64,000 nucleotides of DNA from Costus lasius (taxonomy: Eukaryota > Streptophyta > Magnoliopsida > Zingiberales > Costaceae): NCBI GenBank assembly GCA_027563935.2, contig CM050448.1, positions 65,419,843 through 65,483,842 of the forward strand. The letters run 5' to 3'. Positions 1-9,956 of the stretch are shown piece by piece. Positions within the stretch are counted from its first letter, which is position 1. The number at the start of each line of letters is the position of its first letter. The notes beneath the pieces were generated by a model. That model had not been told where the DNA came from. It worked only from the letters and a program-made list of their open reading frames with translations, and did no database searches. The position numbers were made by a program, and so were the translations under genes.

Positions 1-486
1 AAGCTTAACCCGCCCACTTTTAATGGATCTCTTGATCCTAGAAAATACTTAGACTGGGCAACCAAACTTGAGCAATACTTCGAATGGAGTATGATGCCCG
101 AGCACTCTAAGGTTAGGTTTACCAAATGCCTTCTTGAAGGTTCTGCTAGACTCTATTGGAGCAATGTAGAAAGAAGCCTACAAAGGTCTAGACAACCCCC
201 CATTACAAGATGGGAAGAGATGAACACTAGACTGAGAGAAAAGTATGTTCCTCTAAACTTTCACAATAAGCTTCTCGACCAAACTAGTGGCCTTACCCAA
301 GGAAACTCAACTGTAGAAGAGTACATGGTAGAGTTTGATGAACTTTTGTTGAGAAGTGAAATGGATGAATACCCAATGTTTACCCTGAGTAGGTTCAAAA
401 ATGGTCTTAAGCCAGAGATCAAGAGAGGACTTTCTTATTACCAAATAGACACTATAGAGGAAGCTTACCAAAGAGCCCTTGAGTAA
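1..486 (+). pseudogene. Gypsy-type Gag fragment, truncated at both ends
   Basis: The frame is open from the first base to a TAA at 484-486. The translation looks like the capsid region of a Ty3/gypsy Gag (Retrotrans_gag family): a P-P-T-F-N-G-S-L-D-P opening, a D-W-...-L-E-Q-Y-F stretch, then A-R-L-Y-W, a W-E-E-M...Y-V-P block and a G-L-K-P-E-I block. Gag would form the virus-like particle. It is unlike the copia Gags elsewhere in the window. The left end runs off the window. The right end stops where LTR sequence of copia family F2 begins (about 486), so the frame is cut by a rearrangement rather than by a natural terminator. It may be part of the oldest background layer. I cannot place it in a gypsy lineage with confidence, and it need not belong to the gypsy remnant at 35343. 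Confidence 0.8.
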
Positions 487-805
487 GTTTGGCAAAGAGA
501 CTGTAATGCATCAGTATCTTGTTGCGATGATGGGGATGTCGATGCTGATATCCATTCCGAAGACTTGGGTAGCAGTGATGCACTGCTAGGTGCCACTCAC
601 TGCTTGTGATGACCTGAGTTCATCACTGCCAACGTCAGAGGAACCTACAGGGTCGCACAACTTGAAACTCGGGTTCTCGTATTGATCGGGTAGCCTATTG
701 ATCGAGTTATTGGATAACTCGGATCTCTTTGGGAGAATTCATCAGCGCCACTGTGCCTGATGAGATGGAAGGGACTTATTGGAGCTAACTTCGTTTTTAG
801 TCCAG

Positions 806-1020
806 ATGGGCCTAATGGGCCAAAAAGGTCAATTGGGCCAAATGGGCCAAATAGGCTAATTGGACCAAATGGGCCAAAGGAAGTCTAGCATGGAACTTGG
901 ACCAAAGAGCCTCCAAAGCCCAATGGGCGTAAAGCCCAGTTGGGGCGTGAGGTCTAATGGGCCTTGAAGCCCAATAGGCCGTCAGGCCTGATGGGCCATG
1001 ACAATAAGTTGCCTGGCCCA
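806..1020 (+). repeat. GGGCC-rich degenerate tandem block in F2-a 5' LTR
   Basis: Short units of the type AATGGGCCAA and AAGCCCA recur through this stretch. The same block is in the 3' LTR at 8048-8230 and 29525-29575, with one unit more or less, which indicates slippage between the two LTRs since insertion. Confidence 0.75.
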
Positions 1021-1150
1021 AAAGACGTCATGGTAAAAATAAATTCTATATTTAATTCTGGGAATTAAAATTCTGAATTTGATTTTGCATTTATGAATGC
1101 GAAAGGTTGCTATGATTTCTATGAAAAGGTGGGAGAGGTTTGGAGTTGGC

Positions 1151-1246
1151 GCCTATTCACTTGTGAAGAGAGGCACCTATTCACTTGTGAAAAGATGCGC
1201 CTATTCACTTGTGAAGAGATGCGCCTATTCACTTGTGAAGAGGTTC
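1151..1246 (+). repeat. Four 24-bp tandem repeats (CCTATTCACTTGTGAAGAG core)
   Basis: Four head-to-tail 24-bp units with one to three differences each. The partner LTR has three units at 29703-29774 plus a degenerate one nearby, so copy number differs between the LTRs of one element. Confidence 0.85.
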
Positions 1247-1477
1247 TTCTCCTTGGTGCCCTCTCTCCAAGAGTGGTTTGGTTGCTTGCTTGCTTTTGGC
1301 ATTCGCATGGTTGGACCTTGACGAAATCTCCATCACCTCTCCTTTCGGCGGCTGCAAGGTTGGACCATGGTAGCATTCTTCCATCCTTCTACTCCTCTTG
1401 GCGCATTCACTATGTGGGTGGCGCAAGTTCTTGATGATTTCTCCCAGAAGCATGGATCTTCTTACCGAGTCTAGCAA

Positions 1478-2802
1478 CCGTGCTTGGAGCATGCATGCGC
1501 CACTTGTGGACTTTCGAGAGAAATGAAAAATCCTAGATTTGTGAATGGACGTTGAGGTTGAAAAATATGTTTTCTAAGAAACTAAAACTAAAGTTTTATG
1601 TTTTCATGAGCATATAGAGAAGCAAGAGATGATTGTGCATCGTGTTGTGGTCATAGTCAAGCCCCTTGTATGCCTGTGATGTATTCTGTGTGAGGCCTGC
1701 GTGCCGCCTTTTCTTTTTGTTTTGTAAACGCATAAAGAAGATTAGGGGCGCATCCCTCAAGGAACTTGCATCTTGGTGCATCAACCGTGATGGAGCGTCT
1801 TTCTTTGTGGCACAAGTAAGGGCTTGGCCGAACTGTAGGGTTCGTGAGCTATCCCTCTTGGCACAAGCATGATGGGGCATCATGCATGGAGGAGCCATCA
1901 AGGTCTTGGCCGAACCCTATGGTTTGTGTGCTATGCCTTGGTGTTGAGGACCTTGGAGCCGCACTTGAAGATAGAGCTTAGTGGCGGCTAGGTTTGGTCT
2001 TGTCGGGGCTTGTCACCTTGGTCAGGCATTGAACATCCTTTGACATGTGATGGTTCAATGTGTTGATTAGGCTATGACCACATCGCTTGTTTACTGCTTT
2101 CAATATCTTTTAAAGCATGCCTGGATGTGTTTTATTGTTTTGTTATCACTATAGGATTGCATGCCTGTAATGTTAAACAAAAGATAAAACTGAGAGGATG
2201 AGACCTCAAAAACCCTCAAATCAATATCAAGTCTGTTGCCTTCTAATGCGTAGCCCTCGTCAAGCTATCGATCAGTGGTGTTGTGAACTATTTCCTACCC
2301 TCGTGGGACACACTCACTTATCTTTAGAAGGCGTGCGGTGGCAATGGTTTCCCCAGTCCGTTTTAACCGGGCGTGCCTTCGCAAGAAAATTCGTTGGCCC
2401 TGGGCATAATGGTCAGGATAGACTTGACTGGTTTTTCATATGTGGTGGCCACATAATGGAACTCTAGAGGCAGCTTCGAGAGGTTAGGGTTTTGTGTTGT
2501 TCCCACCCTAGCTGGGCACAAAATGCTTGAACTGTCTTGAGAAGGGGAATTGCCTGGGAGCAATCGGTCGGCGTGCCCACCTTAAGAAGCATGAGTCACT
2601 TTGTGCATCTCATCCCATCCTCGTGGGACGCAAAGCCTCATGTGGAATAAGGATCCCATCTCACTAGGAAATCTTGGATTTCCCGATTGACTTTGTGGGT
2701 TGTCAATTCGATTAAAATAGTGGGAGCCATGATCATTTAATGCAAGTCAAGATTAAATGATTTGAAGTAGTACTAATCTGCTATCTTGGTTGTTGTAGAA
2801 CA
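1478..2802 (+). other. F2-a untranslated leader (partly deleted)
   Basis: No gene here. From about 1600 it aligns with the F2-c leader (59260-60573). It includes short stem-loops at 2293-2308 and 2613-2628 (6-bp stems with CCTC loops). A TACTAAT (2771-2777) followed by TTGTTGTAG ending at 2798 looks like a branch point and 3' splice site 4 nt before the gag ATG. Confidence 0.7.
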
Positions 2803-5395
2803 ATGGCTAAGAACAATAGCAGATGGTCACTGCGGTCTATCCTGGAAAAGGACAAGTTGGTTGGATCCAACTTGATGGACTGGTATCGGAACTTGAGGAT
2901 TGTCCTTAAGCTCGAGAGGAAGCTCTAAGTCCTTGAGCAGCCTATTCCAGAGCCACTTCCATGCTCGGCCTTAGCGGCTGAGAAGGATGCTTTTGATAAG
3001 CATCAGTCTGATACTTTGGAGGTTGCTAATTTGATGCTAACCAACATATCGCCTGAATTTAGAGGGCAATATGAATCTAAGAATGCCTCTGAGATTATTT
3101 ATAATCTAAGGAAGCTTTTTAATGAATTGGTTGAGCTCAACCCTCCTACAGTAGTCATTCAGTGTGGTGAGCCGAAAGGTTTGACCAATGAGCTAAAACT
3201 AAAGATGGAAATGATCAGGAATTACAGGTGCTATTCATGTGGAGGGCCACCTCACATGTTGAAGGACATGGTGCGACTTCAGAACGAGGAGAAGAGAAGC
3301 TGGGCTTCGTCTTCTGGCTCAGGTATTTATATTACCAAAGTCAACCATTCTACTTCTATGTCATGGGTATTGGATACCGCATGCGGAGCTCATATTTGTA
3401 CAAATATGCAGGGGCTCAAGAAAACTAGATCGGTGCGGCCTGGAGAGATTGACCTACGTGTTGGAAATGGAACACAGGTTGCTGCTGTTGTTGTAGGACT
3501 TTTGACGCTCTCCCTGCCTTCTGGACTTCAACTAGAGTTAAAAAATTGCTATTATGTACCTTCTCTTACCAAAAACATTGTATCTATTCCTTGCTTGGCA
3601 AGGAAAGGATTTAAATTTGAAATAAAAGAGGGCTCTTGTTCTCTTTTATTTGCAAATATGTTTTATGGGAAGGGTACCTTGTGCAATGGATTATATGTCT
3701 TAGACATGGATAACTCTATATGTAACATAAATCACAAAAGGATCATGCTGAGTGGTTCAGTTGGTGCGTAACTTTGGCATTGTCGATTAGCCCATATAAA
3801 CAAGAATCGCATTCAACAACTCCATGCAAACGGATTGTTAGATTCAACCTCCTTGGAGGAGTTTGATACCTGTGAGCATTGTTTATTAGGGAAAATGACA
3901 AAAACACCATTCACCAAGATTGGTGTGAGGGCAGGTGGTTTGTTGGATCTCATACATACTGATGTGTGTGGGCCATTCAGTAAACAAGCCAGAGGTGGGC
4001 ACAACTACTTCATCACATTTACTGATGACTTCAGTAGATATGGTTGTGTCTATTTGATGAGACATAAGTCCAAATCCTTTGAGAAATTTAAGGAATTCAG
4101 ACTTGAAGTAGAGAACCAGCTAGGTAGATCTATTAAGGCTCTTCGATCAGATCATGGTGGAGAGTATCTAAGCGGTGAGTTCTTTGACTATCTTAGAGAG
4201 TGTGGGATTCTATCCCAACTCACTCCTCCTGGAACACCTCAATGGAATGGTGTGTCTGAAAGGAGAAATCGAACCTTGTTAGACATGGTTCGATCTATGA
4301 TGAGTCATGCAACTCTACCTCCCTCATTTTGGGGCCTTGCATTTGAGACAGCTTCTCTCATACTGAATAATGTTCCATCTAAGAGTGTCTCCAAGATTCC
4401 GTACGAGGTATGGAGTGGGAGATGACCGAATCTCTCTTTTATTAGAGTCTGGGGATGTGAGGCTTATGTCAAACGTCAGGATTCTAACAAGCTAGAACTC
4501 AGATCTGATAAATGCATGTTTGTGGGGTATCCTAAGGAAACTAAAGGATATTACTTCTATATTCCCAGCGAGAACAAAGTTTTTGTTGCTCGATGTGCTA
4601 TCTTTTTAGAGAGAGAATTTCGCATGAAAGAAGTTAGTGGGAGAAAGTTTGACTTGGACGAGGTCCAAGGGCAACCACAAGACACTGAGGTGGAACCTGA
4701 GCCACCTACATCGGTTGCTGGGCAACCAGAGGCTCAGACACAGGCCCCGCATAGGTCTGGGAGGATTCGTCGTGCACTGAGAGGTACGGGTCGTTGCCGA
4801 CCCAACACGACGGGATCTTCATCATTGAGGATGAACCCAGGACCTATGATGAGGCGGTTGGTGGACCGGACTCCGAGAAATGGCTTAAGGCCATGAGATC
4901 CGAGATGGATTCCATGTCGGCTAACCATGTATGGGATTTGGTTGAGCTACCTGATGGGGTAAAATCTATAGGGTGTAAATGGGTCTTCAAGAGGAAGACT
5001 GACATGGATGGCAACATAGTTACCTATAAGGGTAGACTTGTGGCTAAAGGATTCAGACAAGTCCACGGGGTGGACTATGATGAAACCTTTTTGCCTGTTG
5101 TCATGTTCAAATCCATTCTGAACTTCAGGTGGTTCCAACTGCTGTGGATGCAATTGAGCTCTATTGTGACAACAATAAAGCGATGGCACAGGCAAAGGAA
5201 CCATGGTCTCATAAAAAATCCAAACACATACTCAGAAGATTTCACTTGATCTTGAAGATCATTGACAGAGGTGATGTCAAGATTAGAAGAGTTGACACAG
5301 ACAACAATCTAGTAGACCCACTGACCAAGGCTTTGGCGCAGCAGAAGCGTGATGGTCATACGAGGGACATGGGGTTGAGATTTCTCAACAACTAA
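2803..5395 (+). pseudogene. F2-a Gag-Pol polyprotein, disrupted
   Basis: Remnant of a copia polyprotein. The ATG at 2803 is followed by TAA at codon 42 (2926-2928). Further stops lie at 3769-3771 and 4423-4425, and there is a 1-base loss near 4777. About 100 codons of Gag between the N-terminal domain and the zinc knuckle are missing, and the knuckle has lost its last Cys. Still recognisable are the protease (W-V-L-D-T-A-C), the integrase zinc region (C-E-H-C), the integrase core with D-V-C-G-P and R-S-D-H-G-G-E-Y, and the start of reverse transcriptase (C-K-W-V-F-K-R-K). At about 5115-5130 the frame jumps to the end of RNase H, so about 1 kb with the YVDD motif is gone. The element cannot be autonomous. 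Confidence 0.9.
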
Positions 5396-5405
5396 GTCTA
5401 AGTGC

Positions 5406-5416
5406 AAGTGGAAGAT
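5406..5416 (+). other. F2-a polypurine tract
   Basis: AAGTGGAAGAT immediately precedes the TGTTGG start of the 3' LTR, as expected for plus-strand DNA priming. It is the same tract as AAGTGGGAGAT in the F1 copies with one change. Confidence 0.75.
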
Positions 5417-5548
5417 TGTTGGTGTTTATGCCCTTAGACACGTTGTTGGTCTATGATGTACTACTTGAAATTGATATTTAATATATCATTCTGGCATTGT
5501 CGTTATTATGCTATGTTTACATCTGCGATTATGTACATGGATAATAAT
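5417..5548 (+). repeat. F2-a 3' LTR, piece 1
   Basis: Begins TGTTGGTGTTTATGCCC after the polypurine tract and is interrupted at 5549 by solo LTR F1-e. It continues at 7202. Confidence 0.85.
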
Positions 5549-7196
5549 TGTTGGGGTATGCCCTTAAGGCTAATGTTTGAGGCCTTGGGTTATTATCAGT
5601 ATCATGTATAAACTATGTTTATAAAGGCAACGGTTGTTATTCAGGTTGTTGCATTATCTGCTGCTATATGTATACTTCTGAATAATGTCTCAATGGTGTT
5701 CAGCTTGGCTGACATGCAGTATTGTCCTTAGTCGAGATATCTTGGTGAACATGAGACAACCTTGATATGATTGAGACTAATATGTGTTCTAATCTTACAG
5801 GATGCTTCGAGCATGGAATAAGATGTAGACTCATAGGTACATTGGATGTACTGGACAGACCCTATTTAGGATATTCAATTATTTGTCACAATGTGAATAA
5901 TCCTTATATGCAAACAAGTGGCATATTTCCTCTGACTTGAGATCACTTGTGTTTCTAGATGATAATTGGCATTTTCTTGAGGTAGTTCAATATCATTTGA
6001 AATACAATGGTTATAGACTATCTTGGATAATGAGCATGAGTCATGTTAGGGCACTAGTGATAGATATAGGATTGCCTTCTCCTTGTTTGGAGTGTGATGT
6101 TCTATAGGGGCCCCCTGGATGAGATGATTGAGAAAGTGTATGGCCATACCCAGATGACTATGTTCATCTGATCTAATCATTCTCATCATATTGGAGTTTC
6201 AGGCTTGACACGCTTGTCCAATAAGAACGTTCAGTGGCAAAGGAAACATGTATGTCAAGTGAATTGGATTCACACTTGTGCTGTGGTTTAGGGGTAGTCT
6301 TGGAAGACTCTTTCCTTTATATCGGGAGACGGTGATGTGTTGCTAGATACCCCTCTCTGTTCGTGATAACATAAGTTATCGTTACCGACGTTAAAGGAAA
6401 CCCTTAGGGTCGCACAATTTGATGATATGGCTTACTTATGTCAGATCGTGTGGACTGAATTGTTTTGGTTCAGTTTAAAAGTGTTTAAACTCTGATTGTG
6501 AGTGAGATCGGGTCTGATCATGTTTGATTGATTAGGGCTTGAGATCGGTAAGCTTCGATCGAGAGTTTGATGCTTGCTTGATGAGATCAAGAGCATCATG
6601 AAATGAATGGTTAGATCTTGAGCCATTTGGTTTGATAAGATCTGAACCAATGCTGGTTTGATTTGGTCTTTGAACCAAAGCATTTGAACCGAATTGAATT
6701 GAACCGGTTCACTTATGTGAACGCATGGTTCAAAGAGAAGAGGAGTGATCGATGGCTTTAAGTGGAGTTGTGAACTTTCTATATTTGGAAGGGCGTTTTC
6801 TTTGAGAAAACGTCTCCACGTTCGAACGCCATTTTTGTCCTCTCGCCTCTTCTCCTCTCGTGGGGTTGTCTTCACGCCAAGAGGAGTATTCGGCCAGCAA
6901 AAGGAATTCATCTCATCTTCTCCACACGAAGAGAATACCTTGGATCTTTGCTAGCACAAAGAAGAAAAAGGGAGTAGCTATTGTCACCTTGTGTGTGTTT
7001 CCTTTGGAGAAGAAGCACACGCCTCTTTCCCTTCCAAGTTGCCTCCTTCCTCATGGCCATGGTAAAACATCTCTCTTGATCTTTGGAAGCTTTAAAGTTA
7101 ATCTTATGAACATATCATACGATCCTCAAGAAATCCTTATTTCCGCCCATGCAAATGATCAAAGTGCATGCGATTAGGGTTTCACCCCCCCTTTCA
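5549..7196 (+). mobile_element. F1-e: solo LTR of copia family F1
   Basis: 1648 bp from TGTTGGGG to TTTCA, flanked by a perfect 5-bp duplication ATAAT (5544-5548 and 7197-7201). It has no internal region, so it is the product of LTR-LTR recombination. It keeps the family's ATG-GCC-ATG followed by GTAAAA at 7053-7067, the candidate translation start and splice donor discussed for F1-c. No ATG occurs for about 270 nt upstream of it. A TATA-like CTATATTTGG sits at 6779-6788. Short frames inside are not supported as genes. Confidence 0.93.
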
Positions 7197-7201
7197 ATAA
7201 T

Positions 7202-8231
7202 GTCCTTGGAGACAGATTGTATCTGTGCTCAAACGGTGTGTCCCTAGTCGAGTATCTGAGTGGACAAGGGACAGCTCTGGTACATGTGAGACTGGTATAT
7301 GGGCAGGTTAGGCACGGGGTGCTAACGCAGGCATATGGGTATATTAGTGGTGGATATACTAGACCGACCCGCTGTAAGGCTCTAACTTGGTGTCATGAGT
7401 TAAGCTCACAAGTGATAGGAGATGCATTGATCCCTTGACTTGAGGTCATTGACTCTTTTATATGGTTAGGGACATGCTTTGATACAACATAACGCCTCGC
7501 CGTAGCAGGGAGGTCATAACGGTTGTCATTGGGTATGTCACGACCCATATGAGAAGATAAATGGACAAACATAGGATTTGCCCCTTCCTGTGGGAAGCTT
7601 GATATCTATGGGGCCCCCCTATGGTTGCATGACTGAGAGTGTATGGTCACACCCAGGTGAAAGCCTGATCTAGTCATGACCATGAGATAAGGTGAAAACA
7701 AAGTGGTGACACACTTTGTCTAATCGTATATCAGTTTTGCAAAGAGACTGTAATGCATCGATATCTTGTTGCGATGATGGGGATGTCGATGCTGATATCC
7801 ATTCTGAAGACTTGGGTAGCAGCGATGCATTGCTAGGTGCCACTCACTGCTTGTGATGACCTGAGTTCATCACTGCCAACGTCAGAGGAACCTACAGGGT
7901 CGCACAACATGAAACTCGGGTTCTCGTATTGATCGGGTAGCCTATTGATCGAGTTATTGGATAACTCGGATCTCTTTGGGAGAATTCATCAGCACCACTG
8001 TGCCTGATGAGATGGAAGGGACTTATTGGAGCTAACTTTGTTTTTAGTCCAGATGGGCCTAATGGGCCAAAATGGTCAATTGGGCCAAATGGGCCAAATA
8101 GGCCCAGTAGGCTAATTGGACCAAATGGGCCAAAGGAAGTCTAGCATGGAACTTGGACCAAAGGGCCTCCAAAGCCCAATGGGCGTAAAGCCCAGTTGGG
8201 GCGTGAGGCCTAATGGGCGTTGAAGCCTAAT
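7202..8231 (+). repeat. F2-a 3' LTR, piece 2
   Basis: Resumes after the ATAAT duplication of F1-e with TGTCCTTGGAGACAG, matching F2-c LTR sequence at 47965 onward, and runs to CTAAT, the left target-site copy of F1-a. From 7735 it pairs with the 5' LTR at 486-985. No gene. Confidence 0.85.
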
Positions 8232-9936
8232 TGTAAGTACCCCTTTCATGAGGGGGGCGAAACCCTAAAGCATGCGCATTCAAGAAATTTTCTAGGGCTT
8301 CATAAGATCGCATGTGGTATAACCATATGATCAACTTAAGTTTTACTAAGATCAAGATGTGATCTTACCATAGCCATCGCTTGGATGGTGCCTTGGAAGC
8401 AAGAGGGCGAAAGGGGCTCTCCTCCAAAGGTGGCGCACACAAGAGGATGATGGCTACTCCTTGTGTTCCTTGTGCTAGCAAGGCTTCAAGGGTCCTTGTC
8501 GAATGGAAGGGAAGAGATCTACTCTTTGCTTGGCCGAATCCTCTCTTGTCGTCAACCTTCACAAAGCAAGCCGTGAGTCGTGAGTTGTGTGTCGTCAAGA
8601 GCAAAGGGGCGAGAGATGATAATCGAGAGGCGTTGCTTTCGAACATGGAGACGTTCCCATTTTGGAAAACCGAAATTCCAAAAATAGCAACCACTTGATT
8701 ACATGCGTTATGCGTTCACTTGAAATGAACCAAACGCATATCCCTTCTCCCATATGAACCATGCGCTCACACATGAGCCGGTTCAATGTATTTGGTTCAA
8801 TGACCAAACCAAATCAGCCCAAGCTTTTAGTCCAGATCGAATCAAACCCTAAGGTTCCAGATCTGACCATTCATCTCCTGATGCTTCTGATCTCACCGAT
8901 CTAGCATCAACACTCTCGATCGAAGCTTACCGATCTCAAGCCCTAATCAATCAAACATGATCAGACCAGATCTCACTTATAATCAGAGTTTAAATCCCTT
9001 TAAACTGAACTAAACAATTCAGTCCACACGATCTGACTTAAGTAAGCCATATCATCAAATTGTGCGACCCTGAGGGTTTCCTTTAAATGTCGGTAACGAT
9101 AACTTACATTATCACGATCAGTGAGGGGTATCTAGCAACACATCACTGTCTCCCGATATAGAGGAAAGAGTCTTCCAAGACTACACCCAAACCACAGCAC
9201 AAGTGTGAATCAACTCACTAGGCATACATATTTCCTTTGCCACTGGATGTTCTTATTGGACAAGGGTGTCAAGCTTGTAGCTCCAATATGATGAGCATGA
9301 TTAGATCAGATGAACATAGTCACCTAGGTATGGCCATACACTTTCTCAATCATCTCATTTAAGGGGGGGGGGGCCCATTAGAACATCACACTCCAATTAT
9401 GGAGACGGCAATCCTATATCTATCACTAGTGCCCTAACCTGACTCATGATCATTATCCAAGATAGTCTATAACCATTATGTTTCAAATGATATTGAACTA
9501 CCTCAAAACAATGACAATCATCATTTAGAAACACAAGTGATCTCAAGTCAGAGGACATGTGCCACTTGAAGCAAAACAAGGATTATTCACATTGTGACAA
9601 GCAATTGAATATCCTAGTAGGGTCTGTCCAGTACATCCAATGTACCCATGAGTCTATATCTTATTCCATGCTCAAAGCATCCTATAAGATTAGAACATAT
9701 ATTAGTCTCAATCATATCAAGGCTGTCTCATGTTCACCAAGATATCTCGACTAAGGACTTTATAGCATGTCAGCCTAGCTGAACAGCATTGAGACATTAT
9801 TCAGAAGCACAGTTATTGCAGCAGACAATGTAACAAACTGAATAACAACCATTGCCTTTATAAATAAAAGAGTTTATACATGATACTGTTACAATCCCAA
9901 GGCCTCAAACATTAGCCTTAAGGGCATACCCCAACA
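8232..9936 (-). repeat. F1-a 3' LTR
   Basis: Reads TGTTGGGG to GTACTTACA on the minus strand and abuts the polypurine tract. It contains an 11-base G run (9363-9373; 10 in the partner LTR). Confidence 0.95.
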
Positions 9937-9947
9937 ATCTCCCACTT
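9937..9947 (-). other. F1-a polypurine tract
   Basis: AAGTGGGAGAT on the minus strand, directly next to the 3' LTR. Confidence 0.8.
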
Positions 9948-9956
9948 GCACTTAAT

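Larger units (their letters stand above)
486..1477 (+). repeat. F2-a 5' LTR, partial (middle to near 3' end)
   Basis: It matches the 3' LTR pieces 7735-8231 and 29529 to about 30030, starting from AGTTTGGCAAAG. The first roughly 0.65 kb of the LTR and the last roughly 0.2 kb, including the primer site, are missing. It carries a GGGCC-rich block and four 24-bp repeats, listed separately. Small frames here are not genes. Confidence 0.8.

Noticed and set aside
1..6. Window starts exactly at AAGCTT (HindIII)
   Set aside because: Suggests a clone end but says nothing about biology; other AAGCTT sites occur throughout.
1093..1434. Frames at the 24-bp repeat block (both strands)
   Set aside because: 24 is a multiple of three, so the repeats give open frames on all phases; no homology and not kept in the partner LTR.
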